A stretch of 11,849 nt of DNA from Bacteroides sp. (GCA_030667765.1 DAOUVF010000045.1:1-11849), one strand, 5' to 3'; positions 1 through 7,747 are shown, counted from the stretch's first letter. Made by a program: numbers and translations. Notes: a model not told the origin generated them from the sequence alone.

Positions 1-8
1 ATATTTAC

Positions 9-16
9 TATTTTTG
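9..16 (+). promoter_or_regulatory. Candidate -7 promoter element for the DUF1573 gene
   Basis: The sequence TATTTTTG is a perfect match to the Bacteroidota -7 consensus TAnnTTTG. It ends 38 bases before the ATG at 55 and 59 bases before the alternative ATG at 76. The upstream -33 region lies outside the window, so the call rests on one short, AT-rich element. Confidence 0.4.
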
Positions 17-54
17 TTTTGCTGAAATAAGGCTAAATTCAGATATTCGCAAGG

Positions 55-1164
55 ATGATTAAAACCATAAATGAGATGCAAAAAAAGATTATAACCCCGG
101 CTTTGATTATTTTGTTACCCTTCCTGTTTGTAAATGCACAGACCAAGGATGCAAATATTTCCTTTGATATAGAGGTACATGATTTTGGAAAGATCAATGA
201 AGCTGATGGCACCGTTACCGTAAATTTCGGTTTTACCAATACTGGCAGTCTGCCACTCATGATCAAACAGGTTCATGCCAGTTGTGGATGTACTTCCCCG
301 AACTGGTCAAAAGAACCCGTTTTGCCTGGTAAGAAAGGTTTTGTAAGTGCCACATACAATCCAAAGAACCGGCCGGGACCTTTCAATAAAACCGTTACGG
401 TGGTTTCCAATGCCTCCACACAAAACAAGGTACTTACCATCAGGGGGGATGTGATCCCGAAACCGAAATCCCTGGAAGATATCTACCGGTTCAGCATGGA
501 CAAGATCCGGCTGAAGACCAATCATATGAGTTTTTCCCGTGTGGTCAAGGACAGGACAGGATCAAAGAGTGTGGAGATGGTGAACGTTTCGGATAAGCCA
601 GTCAAGGTTACTTTCAACAGGGTTCCGGCGCATCTCTCCCTGACCGCCAGTCCGGCTGTGCTGGATCCCGGACAGAAAGGGGTCATTAAAGGTGTTTATG
701 ATGCCAAACTAAAGAATGACTGGGGATTTCTGGTTGACCGGGTTGATGTGATGCTTGACGGAGAATATAAATCATCAAACCGCCTGACTGTCAGTGCCAC
801 CATTGAAGAGGATTTTGCCGGCATGTCGGCTGAACAAAAGGCCAGTGCTCCCAAAATAGCTTTTAGTGAGAGTACATTTGAATTCAAGGAGATCAAACAG
901 GGAGAAAAGGTCGAACATATATTCACCATTACCAACAATGGGAAATCTGACCTTATCATACGCAAGGTAAAGGCCAGCTGCGGCTGCACTGCTGTCAGTC
1001 CCAAAGACAGGGTGGTCGCCGCAGGAGGCAGTACAACCATGAAAGTGATCTTCAACAGTGCGGGTAAGGTCGGTAAACAGAATAAGACCATTACCGTTAT
1101 CACAAATGACCCCGCGCATTCAAGAAGTATTTTATGGGTAAAGGGAACGGTAACGCAATCCTGA
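55..1164 (+). CDS. Exported protein with two DUF1573 domains
   Basis: This 369-residue protein begins with a signal peptide (hydrophobic core about residues 12-27, likely cleavage after VNA-Q29), so it should act in the periplasm or at the cell surface. Two DUF1573 domains are visible, about residues 36-132 and 268-366. Each has the family's hallmark SCGCT motif (residues 77-80 and 308-312) followed by a PG- or AGG-containing turn and a K/NKT-TV-TVxxN strand pattern. The middle region (about 145-250) looks like a related immunoglobulin-like (ASH/HYDIN-type) beta domain without the CGC motif. DUF1573 proteins are very common in Bacteroidota, but their biochemical role is not established, so I give none. 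The ATG at 55 is the longest start. The ATG at 76 (Met8) would leave a more compact signal peptide and is a real alternative. The gene ends with TGA, and meaB follows after 49 bases, possibly in the same transcript. Confidence 0.88.
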   Translation: MIKTINEMQKKIITPALIILLPFLFVNAQTKDANISFDIEVHDFGKINEADGTVTVNFGFTNTGSLPLMIKQVHASCGCTSPNWSKEPVLPGKKGFVSATYNPKNRPGPFNKTVTVVSNASTQNKVLTIRGDVIPKPKSLEDIYRFSMDKIRLKTNHMSFSRVVKDRTGSKSVEMVNVSDKPVKVTFNRVPAHLSLTASPAVLDPGQKGVIKGVYDAKLKNDWGFLVDRVDVMLDGEYKSSNRLTVSATIEEDFAGMSAEQKASAPKIAFSESTFEFKEIKQGEKVEHIFTITNNGKSDLIIRKVKASCGCTAVSPKDRVVAAGGSTTMKVIFNSAGKVGKQNKTITVITNDPAHSRSILWVKGTVTQS

Positions 1165-1213
1165 GATACCGGGGCTTCGCCTGACCTGACAATGTAATAG
1201 CTGATGAAGCAAT

Positions 1214-2287
1214 ATGGCTGGAGGGAAGAAGCAGAATAAAACCCTTAAGGTTAAAACCGGAATTGAACCGCCGGGGTCCATCAATCCGGAAGCGGTCAAT
1301 AAGATCCGGAAGCATCGTAAACAACTGTTTGACGCAGGGGAATATGTTGAAGGTATCATCAATGGTGACCGTTCCTTGCTCAGCCAGGCTATTACCATTA
1401 TCGAAAGTGCCTTACCGGAACACCAGGAACTCGCCCGGGGTATTATAAAAAGCAGTTTGCCCCATGCCGGAAAATCTGTAAGGATTGGCATAACAGGTGT
1501 CCCGGGGGTTGGGAAGAGTACTTTCATTGAATCTCTTGGTACCCGTATAACCGCCTCGGGTAAAAAGCTGGCAGTGCTGGCAATAGATCCTTCCAGCGAG
1601 CGTTCGGGAGGGAGTATCCTGGGAGATAAAACCAGGATGGAAGACCTTTCCGCCGATGAGAATGCCTTCATTCGCCCTTCACCAGCCGGGGGATCCCTGG
1701 GAGGAGTTGCCAGGAAGACCCGCGAAACGATCATCCTATGCGAAGCGGGAGGGTATGATGTTATTTTTATTGAAACCGTCGGGGTTGGCCAATCCGAGAC
1801 CACGGTACATTCCATGGTTGATTTTTTCCTCTTACTCATGCTTGCTGGTGCAGGGGATGAACTTCAGGGGATCAAAAGGGGCATCATGGAGATGGCAGAC
1901 CTGATAGCCATTACAAAGGCTGACGGGACCAATAAAGAGAAAGCGGAACGGGCAGGCAGGGAATATAAGAACGCACTGCATCTTTTTCCCCCCTCCGAAT
2001 CCGGCTGGACCCCCAGGGTCCTGACCTGCTCTTCCCTGGAGAAGACCGGGATAATGGATATATGGCAATCGGTTGAGGAGTATGTCAACTTTACCATGCA
2101 GAATGGCTATTTCGGCCAGAAAAGAAGCCGGCAGTCCAAATACTGGATGTATGAATTCATCCATGAATCCCTGCAGTCACATTTTTATGCAAATCCCCGG
2201 ATAGGAAAGAAACTGGAGCTGCTCGAAAAAAGGGTGATGGAAGGCAGTATCAGCTCCTTTCATGCAGCTATGGAGATCCTGAAGTAA
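1214..2287 (+). CDS. meaB: MeaB/ArgK-family GTPase, methylmalonyl-CoA mutase chaperone
   Basis: This 357-residue protein is a G3E-class P-loop GTPase of the MeaB (ArgK, human MMAA) family, which gates cofactor loading and protects adenosylcobalamin-dependent methylmalonyl-CoA mutase in the cytoplasm. The Walker A motif GVPGVGKST lies at about residues 95-103. The segment AIDPSSxxSGGSILGDKTRM, the PAGGSLGG motif, IFIETVGVGQSE (switch II/G3) and the base-recognition motif TKAD (234-237, where most GTPases have NKxD) all follow in the family order. A basic N-terminal extension and a helical C-terminal dimerization arm are present, and the length is normal. The gene lies 49 bases after the DUF1573 gene. 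No mutase gene (mutA/mutB) is in the window, although meaB is often next to one, so the partner must be encoded elsewhere. The ATG at 1214 is the natural start and the stop is TAA. Confidence 0.93.
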   Translation: MAGGKKQNKTLKVKTGIEPPGSINPEAVNKIRKHRKQLFDAGEYVEGIINGDRSLLSQAITIIESALPEHQELARGIIKSSLPHAGKSVRIGITGVPGVGKSTFIESLGTRITASGKKLAVLAIDPSSERSGGSILGDKTRMEDLSADENAFIRPSPAGGSLGGVARKTRETIILCEAGGYDVIFIETVGVGQSETTVHSMVDFFLLLMLAGAGDELQGIKRGIMEMADLIAITKADGTNKEKAERAGREYKNALHLFPPSESGWTPRVLTCSSLEKTGIMDIWQSVEEYVNFTMQNGYFGQKRSRQSKYWMYEFIHESLQSHFYANPRIGKKLELLEKRVMEGSISSFHAAMEILK

Positions 2288-2378
2288 TACCTCCCTTCCT
2301 GAGAAGAACTCTTTTTTAAATTCTTTCTATTTAGTCGTAGTTGGCACTGCCATTACTATAAAAGACTGAATTTTTACT

Positions 2379-2386
2379 TATGTTTG
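2379..2386 (+). promoter_or_regulatory. Candidate -7 promoter element for the thioredoxin lipoprotein gene
   Basis: TATGTTTG matches TAnnTTTG perfectly and ends exactly 24 bases before the ATG at 2411. I see no clear TTTG-like -33 element at the usual distance. The element overlaps the in-frame TTG at 2384, so that longer start would fall before transcription begins. Confidence 0.5.
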
Positions 2387-2410
2387 CTCGGCCAATCAAT
2401 AATCCCAAAC

Positions 2411-3505
2411 ATGAAAAGAATATTATATATCATAGCAGGATTTGTTATTCTCTCGGCCTGTACTTCAAAGCCTGGCTATCAAATAAGTGGTACTATCGAT
2501 GGACTTACAGCCGGGGATGTTGTGCTGTTGGAACAAAGAATTGATAAGGAATATGTACAGATCGATTCTGTCACAAGCCCTGATGGTACATTTGAATTTA
2601 CAGGCAGCGTTGAGATACCTGATGTTTATTATGTCACTGTGCCTGGCAAACGAGGCAAGGCAATGATATTCCTTGAAAACAGTCAGATCGGTTTCAAGGC
2701 ACACGCCGATACTATCTGGGAGCCTGCTATTACTGGTTCAGTAGTCCATGATGAATATAATACCTTCCAGGAATCACTCAGGGAGATCTATGGCAAAGCC
2801 AGGGAACTTTATGCCAGCTACCGGGAAGCGGATCAGGCCGGTGATGAAGAGAAAGCGAAAAAACTCGAAGTGAAAATTAATGCTGTTTATGATGAGGTTG
2901 AGGAATATCAGCAAGCATATCTTGATGAGAATCCAGCTTCCTACATTGCTCCATACATTGTTCAAAATCTCCACTACGGGAAAGAAGCAGATGAGATCGA
3001 GGACATGCTGGCAAAACTGGATCCATCCCTTCAGGGGTCCAGCCTGATTGGAACCATTACCCGCAGGGTGGAGATCCTGAAGAAGGTAGCCATCGGGATG
3101 CCGGCACCGGAATTTACCCAAAATGATTCCCTTGGAAACCCGGTGAGTCTTTCCTCTTTCCGGGGTAAATATCTCTTGATCGATTTCTGGGCAGCCTGGT
3201 GCGGACCATGCCGGGGGGAGAATCCCAATGTGGTTTCTGCCTATCAGAAATACACTGACAAAGGATTTGAAGTGCTTGGTGTCTCACTGGATAATTCAAG
3301 GGATAAATGGCTGAAGGCGGTGAAAGATGACGGGCTTACCTGGGCCCAGGTTTCAGATCTGAAGTACTGGTCCAATGAGACTGCAGCCCTGTACGGGATA
3401 AGCTCTATCCCCAGTAACCTGTTACTTGACCGGGAAGGCCTGATCATAAAGAAGAATCTCAGGGGAGAGGATCTGCACTCAGCGCTGGAAGAATTGCTGC
3501 CTTAA
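2411..3505 (+). CDS. TlpA/ResA-like thioredoxin-fold lipoprotein with N-terminal DUF4369-like domain
   Basis: This 364-residue lipoprotein probably works as a thiol-disulfide oxidoreductase on the periplasmic side. The signal sequence MKRILYIIAGFVILSAC ends in a lipobox (LSAC, lipidated Cys17). Residues about 22-120 form a beta-rich DUF4369-like domain with the pattern YQISGTIDGL-GDVVLLEQR. A charged, helical middle section (about 125-200) follows. The C-terminal AhpC/TSA-thioredoxin domain runs from about residue 230 to the end. It has the redox motif WCGPC (Cys264 and Cys267) in FWAAWCGPCRGENP, and a cis-proline segment near SSIPSNLLLD. Relatives in Bacteroidota have the same DUF4369-thioredoxin order. 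A TTG at 2384 would add nine residues, but the ATG at 2411 gives a textbook lipoprotein signal and sits at the right distance from the promoter element, so I use it. The gene converges on the minus-strand phosphatase gene with a gap of only 20 bases. Confidence 0.9.
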   Translation: MKRILYIIAGFVILSACTSKPGYQISGTIDGLTAGDVVLLEQRIDKEYVQIDSVTSPDGTFEFTGSVEIPDVYYVTVPGKRGKAMIFLENSQIGFKAHADTIWEPAITGSVVHDEYNTFQESLREIYGKARELYASYREADQAGDEEKAKKLEVKINAVYDEVEEYQQAYLDENPASYIAPYIVQNLHYGKEADEIEDMLAKLDPSLQGSSLIGTITRRVEILKKVAIGMPAPEFTQNDSLGNPVSLSSFRGKYLLIDFWAAWCGPCRGENPNVVSAYQKYTDKGFEVLGVSLDNSRDKWLKAVKDDGLTWAQVSDLKYWSNETAALYGISSIPSNLLLDREGLIIKKNLRGEDLHSALEELLP

Positions 3506-3525
3506 TAAGATCTCTCTCTTCCGGT

Positions 3526-4791
3526 TCACACCCTGACGCCTACTACCAGGATATCATCTACCTGGCTCGTATCTGCCATCCATTGCTCCAGTGTCTCAAC
3601 CATGATCTTCTTTTGTTCCTTCATGGATTTGGAGTGGATCTTCAGCAGCATCTTCTTGAAATTTTTAATCATAAATTTTTTCTGGCTGGGACCGCCAAAC
3701 TGGTCGTAATAGCCATCAGTGAATGAATAGACCAGATCTCCCTTCTGCAGGTCTACCTCTTGCCTGGTAAATGAATCATCCACCCAGCTGTAGATGCCGA
3801 TGGGCATTTTGTCAGCCCTTTTCTCGATGAGTTCGCCATCGCGGATCAGCCAGAGTGAATTATTGGCCCCTGAAAATTCCATCTTCCCGGACTTCATGTC
3901 GATAATGTATAAAGCAAGGTCCATGCCGTCCTGGCTTTCCCCAACCCTTCCTGTCTGATGCAGTGACTTGATCACATGGGACCGGAGTTCCTCAAGGATT
4001 TCGTTGCTGTGGGGCAGGTCCCGATGCTTACTGATAATCTCATTCAGGAAGGAAATTCCCAGCATACTCATTAATGCACCCGGCACACCATGTCCTGTAC
4101 AGTCCGCTACCACGCAAATGACCTTTCCGTCCTTTTCCGTGATATAATAAAAATCACCACTCACAATGTCCCGTGGCTTAAATAAAATAAAACGCTCAGG
4201 GAGCACGCTGTCAAGATAATCACCGGGCGGAAGCATGGCATTCTGTATCCGGCTGGCATACTGTATGCTGTCTGTGATCTCTTTTTTCTGTTCGGTGATC
4301 AGGGTATTTTTCTCTGCCAGTTCAATGTTGACTTTTTTCTTCAGGTTGTTTGCACGGATCAACTGGACCACCATGATGAGAAAGATCACAATGGCGATGA
4401 TGGTTATCGTTAGAATGATCCTTGTCCACCTCAGCCTGGTATCTGCCAGTTCCGACTCGGCCATCAGGAGTGCATTTTCCTTTTCAGTGGTTTCGGTCTC
4501 ATACTTTACCTGCATTTCCGTGATTTGATCCAGTCTCTCCTTCCTGGTCAGAGTATCCTTTATGGCAGAATGGAGCTTGAAATAATTCAGCGCATCCCTG
4601 TACCGTCCCTGTTTAATGTTTAGATCTGACAAAATCTCATAAACTCCCATCTGGGTTTCCTTGGTATCCAGCTCCAGGGAAAGTTCCAGTGACTTGTTAA
4701 GGTATTCCGAGGCCCTGCCATAATTTTCAAACAGGAGGTATACCTGTCCCAGGCGAAGATAAATGCTTGATTCAACCGCCCTGTCATTCAA
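3526..4791 (-). CDS. SpoIIE-type PP2C phosphatase with TPRs and membrane helix (downstream half of a split gene)
   Basis: This 421-residue frame begins directly after the TAG at 4792-4794 and stays in the same frame as the upstream TPR gene. Its first codon is TTG, with no ribosome binding site visible. Residues 5-80 contain two more TPR motifs (for example YLRLGQVYLLFENYGRASEY). A coiled coil (about 82-118), one membrane helix (about 124-145) and a KKK-containing coiled linker follow. The SpoIIE/PP2C domain covers about 195-421. It keeps the expected metal and catalytic motifs: SIQYASRIQNAMLPP, SGDF (Asp213), ADCTGHG (Asp230), SQDGMD, GANN, MPIG, FTDG (Asp359) and QVDDILVV (Asp412-413). Such proteins dephosphorylate serine or threonine on partner-switching proteins in the cytoplasm. 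All key residues survive, so the domain should be active if translated. Whether it is made from this TTG, by read-through, or not at all is unclear. The natural full-length gene is probably 3526-6054. Confidence 0.75.
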   Translation of the reverse strand: MNDRAVESSIYLRLGQVYLLFENYGRASEYLNKSLELSLELDTKETQMGVYEILSDLNIKQGRYRDALNYFKLHSAIKDTLTRKERLDQITEMQVKYETETTEKENALLMAESELADTRLRWTRIILTITIIAIVIFLIMVVQLIRANNLKKKVNIELAEKNTLITEQKKEITDSIQYASRIQNAMLPPGDYLDSVLPERFILFKPRDIVSGDFYYITEKDGKVICVVADCTGHGVPGALMSMLGISFLNEIISKHRDLPHSNEILEELRSHVIKSLHQTGRVGESQDGMDLALYIIDMKSGKMEFSGANNSLWLIRDGELIEKRADKMPIGIYSWVDDSFTRQEVDLQKGDLVYSFTDGYYDQFGGPSQKKFMIKNFKKMLLKIHSKSMKEQKKIMVETLEQWMADTSQVDDILVVGVRV

Positions 4792-4797
4792 CTACTG
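4789..4797 (-). other. In-frame amber codon joining two halves of one TPR-phosphatase reading frame
   Basis: On the minus strand the codons read CAG TAG TTG, with TAG at 4792-4794. The frame is open for 420 codons upstream (from 6054) and 421 downstream. TPR motifs continue across the junction: the stop falls in the turn after helix B of one repeat (YLRRALAIAQ) and before helix A of the next (ESSIYLRLGQVY). One substitution from GAG, AAG or CAG would produce it. Confidence 0.9.
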
Positions 4798-6054
4798 GGC
4801 AATGGCCAGGGCCCGCCGCAGGTAAGGTAAAGCCATATCAGGCATTCCGGCAGTTACATAGATGATGCCCATATTATGGAGGGAACCTTTTATACCCTCT
4901 TTGTAATCTTCTTCTTCCCACATGGCAAGGGCCTGCTCGTAATAATCCAGTGCTTCCCTGAAGAGGTCCAGGTATTTGTCTGAAGGCTCAGTCTTGATTG
5001 AATCCATATAAAAATCCCCGAACCTGGCAACAAGAGAATCTCCGGCCATCTTATTATATACAGTTCCTATATTGTGCAGGCTTCTTCCAATTTCCTCCTT
5101 GTTTTGCCTTGCGCGGTTCATATTGAGCAATGTGAGGTGGGTTTCAAGGGCCTTATCAAATTGCTCCTGGCTGAAATAGATCAGCGCCATACCATTCAGG
5201 ACGGCAATCATGCCGGCTTCATGATTGATTTTTTCAAAAATGGACAGGGCCTGCTGATAATGCCCCAGGGCAATATCGTACCTGGCAATCTGGTAATTGG
5301 CATTGGCCAAACGGAGCAGGTTGCGTGACTCACTGTCCTCTTCACCCAGCTCATTAAAGATTTCAATGGCTTTCTCATAATATCCGACGGCCTGAAGGAA
5401 CTCCCCCTGGTAGTACATGACCATTCCCTGGGAAGCATTGATCTCTGCCATCATATTCCCGGATCCAGATGCTTCCGCCATGGCATATGCTGTATCATAA
5501 TATGCCATCGCACCCTCATATTCCCGGATACGGCGGTTTAATTCACCCAGCGAATAGAGTGCATCTGTCTCCATCAGGTCATTTTTATTCTCCGCAGCCA
5601 TGCTCCTTGTACGGTTCAGGTATTCAGAGGCCATTTCCGGGTTCCGCAGCCAGGAGTATGTCTTACCTATCCAGAACAGGGAAGTGACGATACCATCATC
5701 ATCAGCGGATCCCTGGCTGATTTTCAGGGCTTTTTCAAATGATTCAAGGGCTTCCTTGTCCATCGCTTCACGGCTGAAGACCTTGCCCTGGTGAAGATGG
5801 GCATTGTACAACCACCTGACTTCCCCTGACCTGGCAGCATAATTAAGGGCGTCTTCAGTATAAGATAGCCTGTCCTCGAATGTAAGCCATCTGTTTTCCG
5901 AGAGTTCGTAAAGGATCTCTAAATGTTCTTCCCCTTCGGTTGATTCAAGAAGTGACACCAGGCTGTCAATGGAAGCTTCTTCCTGTGCAGTTACCTCGCC
6001 GGGCAGGATCAGGCAGAACAGCGCTGATATAATTAGTAGTGGACGGATCCTCAT
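4792..6054 (-). CDS. Exported TPR protein (upstream half of a split TPR-phosphatase gene)
   Basis: The predicted 420-residue product has an N-terminal signal peptide (MRIRPLLIISALFCLILPG, likely cleaved near VTAQ), so the repeats should lie in the periplasm. About eight TPR motifs can be counted from roughly residue 80 to the end, for example GKVFSREAMDKEALESFEKAL and NGMALIYFSQEQFDKALETH. One repeat carries an insertion with MAGDSLVARFGDFYMDS. The frame stops at TAG in the middle of the repeat array, without a capping helix, and the TPRs continue in frame beyond it. In related Bacteroidota proteins the TPR array is the sensor part fused by a membrane helix to a cytoplasmic output domain, here SpoIIE/PP2C. 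A longer start at 6069 (Met-Leu-Val-Asn-Val before Met6) is possible. I prefer 6054 because it begins the signal peptide directly and lies 24 bases after a promoter element. Confidence 0.8.
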   Translation of the reverse strand: MRIRPLLIISALFCLILPGEVTAQEEASIDSLVSLLESTEGEEHLEILYELSENRWLTFEDRLSYTEDALNYAARSGEVRWLYNAHLHQGKVFSREAMDKEALESFEKALKISQGSADDDGIVTSLFWIGKTYSWLRNPEMASEYLNRTRSMAAENKNDLMETDALYSLGELNRRIREYEGAMAYYDTAYAMAEASGSGNMMAEINASQGMVMYYQGEFLQAVGYYEKAIEIFNELGEEDSESRNLLRLANANYQIARYDIALGHYQQALSIFEKINHEAGMIAVLNGMALIYFSQEQFDKALETHLTLLNMNRARQNKEEIGRSLHNIGTVYNKMAGDSLVARFGDFYMDSIKTEPSDKYLDLFREALDYYEQALAMWEEEDYKEGIKGSLHNMGIIYVTAGMPDMALPYLRRALAIAQ

Positions 6055-6078
6055 GACATTAACCAACATGCATAATTA

Positions 6079-6086
6079 CAAAAATA
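6079..6086 (-). promoter_or_regulatory. Candidate -7 promoter element for the TPR-phosphatase gene
   Basis: Read on the minus strand, this is TATTTTTG, a perfect TAnnTTTG. It ends exactly 24 bases before the ATG at 6054. A run of T about 20 bases further upstream could be a weak -33 element. If this is the promoter, the start at 6069 would be almost leaderless, which supports the start at 6054. Confidence 0.5.
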
Positions 6087-6181
6087 TGGGCAGTTACAGA
6101 AATATTAAAATCAACATATTATGTACCGTGAAGTCCTTTTTATGAACAAAACATTTATTTTAATATCAAAGGATTTTCTCC

Positions 6182-6189
6182 TAATTTTG
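6182..6189 (+). promoter_or_regulatory. Candidate -7 promoter element for lpd
   Basis: TAATTTTG matches TAnnTTTG perfectly and lies in the 179-base divergent gap between the TPR-phosphatase gene and lpd. It ends 44 bases before the lpd ATG, giving a short leader. No clear TTTG -33 element is visible, only the T-rich stretch near 6154-6161. Confidence 0.45.
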
Positions 6190-6233
6190 TCAGATTGAAA
6201 TAAAAGACTTATAACTCTGAAAAAATCCAATAT

Positions 6234-7625
6234 ATGAAATTTGATGTTCTTGTAATCGGCAGTGGACCGGGTGGATATGTAGCAGCGATCAGGGCAGCCC
6301 AGCTTGGTCTTAAAACAGGCGTTATTGAAAGGGAAAATCTTGGTGGCATTTGCCTGAACTGGGGATGCATACCCACTAAATCCCTCCTGAAAAGTGCGCT
6401 TGTCTATGATTATTTCAAGCATGCAGAGGATTACGGGATCTCTCTCAGCGGTCAGGCCGAACCTGATTTTATGGCCATCATTAAAAGGAGCCGCGGGGTA
6501 GCAGACGGCATGAGCAAAGGGGTCCAGTTCCTCTTGAAGAAAAACAAGGTCGAGGTTTTGACAGGTACAGGGAAACTGACAGGTCAGCATAAAGTTGAAG
6601 TTACAGATCCGGATGGAAAGAAAACCAGCATAGACTCGGATCATATTATTCTTGCTACCGGGGCCCGGTCTCGTGAGTTGCCAAATTTGAAGATCGATGG
6701 AAAAAAAATAATCGGCTACCGCAAGGCCCTGAGCCTGACAGAACTTCCGGAGAGTATGTTAGTGGTCGGATCGGGTGCCATAGGAAGTGAATTTGCTTAT
6801 TTCTATAACAGCATAGGTACCAGGGTGACCCTTGTGGAGGTCCTGCCCAATGTTGTACCTCTCGAGGATGAAGAAGTTTCCAAACAATTGGAGCGCTCAT
6901 TTAAAAAGGCAGGGATGAAGGTCATGACCGGTTCCACCGTTGAATCAGTTGATACGAAAGGAAAAAAATGCAAGGTAAAGATCAAGACGAAAAAAGGGGA
7001 AGAGGAGATTGAGGTCGATATTGTACTGTCTGCAGTCGGGATAAGTCCCAATCTTGAAGACATTGGTTTAGAAGATCTTGGAATTGAAACAGAGAACGGC
7101 AAGATCAAAGTGGATGAGTACATGCGTACCAATGTGGAAGGGATCTATGCCATTGGGGATATTGTACCCGGACCGGCACTGGCGCATAAAGCTTCTGCCG
7201 AAGGCATCCTCTGTGTCGAAAAAATTGCCGGCCATCATACCGAAACTATTGATTATGCCAATATACCTGCTTGCACCTATACAAGTCCGGAAGTCGCATC
7301 TGTAGGGCTGACGGAGAATGCTGCAAAGGAAGCCGGCTATGAGATCAAGGTCGGGAAATTCCCGTACTCAGCTTCCGGCAAAGCAAATGCAGCGGGACAA
7401 AAAGACGGTTTTGTAAAAATGATCTTCGATTCAAAATATGGTGAACTCCTGGGAGCCCATATGATAGGTGCAAACGTTACAGAAATGATCGCAGAAATTG
7501 TCGTGGCCAGGAAGCTGGAAACCACGGGTTATGAAATGATCAAATCCGTACATCCACATCCCACTATGTCGGAGGCAGTGATGGAAGCCGCTGCCGCTGC
7601 CTATGGCGAGGTAATTCATTTATAG
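6234..7625 (+). CDS. lpdA: Dihydrolipoamide dehydrogenase (E3)
   Basis: This 463-residue flavoprotein reoxidizes the dihydrolipoyl groups of 2-oxoacid dehydrogenase complexes and the glycine cleavage system, passing electrons through FAD to NAD+. The N-terminal FAD-binding motif is GSGPGGYVAAIRAAQLG (residues 9-25). The redox disulfide is GGICLNWGCIPTKS (Cys40 and Cys45). The NAD-binding motif GSGAIGSEFAYF follows near residue 180, the second FAD motif is AIGDIVPGPALAHKA, and the C-terminal dimer interface supplies the catalytic pair in HPHPTMSE (His442 and Glu447). The length is typical and there is no N-terminal lipoyl domain. No E1 or E2 genes are in the window, so this copy stands alone and could serve several complexes. 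It ends in TAG at a normal C-terminus, which shows that TAG works as a stop in this genome. Confidence 0.96.
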   Translation: MKFDVLVIGSGPGGYVAAIRAAQLGLKTGVIERENLGGICLNWGCIPTKSLLKSALVYDYFKHAEDYGISLSGQAEPDFMAIIKRSRGVADGMSKGVQFLLKKNKVEVLTGTGKLTGQHKVEVTDPDGKKTSIDSDHIILATGARSRELPNLKIDGKKIIGYRKALSLTELPESMLVVGSGAIGSEFAYFYNSIGTRVTLVEVLPNVVPLEDEEVSKQLERSFKKAGMKVMTGSTVESVDTKGKKCKVKIKTKKGEEEIEVDIVLSAVGISPNLEDIGLEDLGIETENGKIKVDEYMRTNVEGIYAIGDIVPGPALAHKASAEGILCVEKIAGHHTETIDYANIPACTYTSPEVASVGLTENAAKEAGYEIKVGKFPYSASGKANAAGQKDGFVKMIFDSKYGELLGAHMIGANVTEMIAEIVVARKLETTGYEMIKSVHPHPTMSEAVMEAAAAAYGEVIHL

Positions 7626-7660
7626 GTATCATACGCAACCTTCTCTTACTTTCATTCATC

Positions 7661-7682
7661 TATTGTCTGAACAGCGACAATA
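7661..7682 (+). repeat. Short inverted repeat between lpd and the sigma factor gene
   Basis: TATTGTC and GACAATA are perfect 7-base inverted arms around an 8-base loop. The right arm runs straight into ATTGT, making a second overlapping palindrome (ACAAT-A-ATTGT). No T-run follows, so a simple intrinsic terminator is unlikely. It could be a weak transcript end for lpd or an operator upstream of the sigma gene. Confidence 0.35.
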
Positions 7683-7715
7683 ATTGTGGCAGAGTTTTTG
7701 TCCACCAAATTGTAG

Positions 7716-7723
7716 TAATTTTA
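7716..7723 (+). promoter_or_regulatory. Weak -7-like element upstream of the sigma factor gene
   Basis: TAATTTTA differs from TAnnTTTG only in its last base. It ends 24 bases before the TTG at 7748. A TTTTTG at 7695-7700 lies 15 bases upstream, shorter than the usual spacing. The real promoter may instead be read by the encoded ECF sigma factor, whose recognition sequence I cannot predict. Confidence 0.25.
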
Positions 7724-7747
7724 ACTGTCAAATTCTCACGGTATTAG

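Noticed and set aside
696..1119. Open frames of 114 and 135 codons on the strand opposite the DUF1573 gene
   Set aside because: They overlap each other and a well-supported gene, match no family I recognise, and look like antisense shadows.
1132..1839. Open frame of 235 codons opposite meaB
   Set aside because: It is rich in Pro, Ser and Arg in the manner of an antisense shadow, and meaB is unambiguous on the other strand.
2281..2322. Possible intrinsic terminator after meaB (GAG-AAGAA-CTC followed by six T)
   Set aside because: The stem is only 3 base pairs, too weak to call despite the T-run.
3487..3522. GGAAGA and TCTTCC inverted arms at the convergent ends of the thioredoxin and phosphatase genes
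   Set aside because: Six base pairs with a 24-base loop, partly inside the coding region and with no T-run. Probably chance.
6171..6230. GGATTTT and AAAATCC inverted arms upstream of lpd
   Set aside because: The loop is 46 bases, and the left arm lies upstream of the likely transcription start, so a riboswitch or leader hairpin is not supported.
4792..7625. Genome-wide reassignment of TAG as an explanation for the interrupted phosphatase gene
   Set aside because: lpd ends in TAG at its normal C-terminus, so TAG is read as a stop in this genome. Local read-through remains possible.
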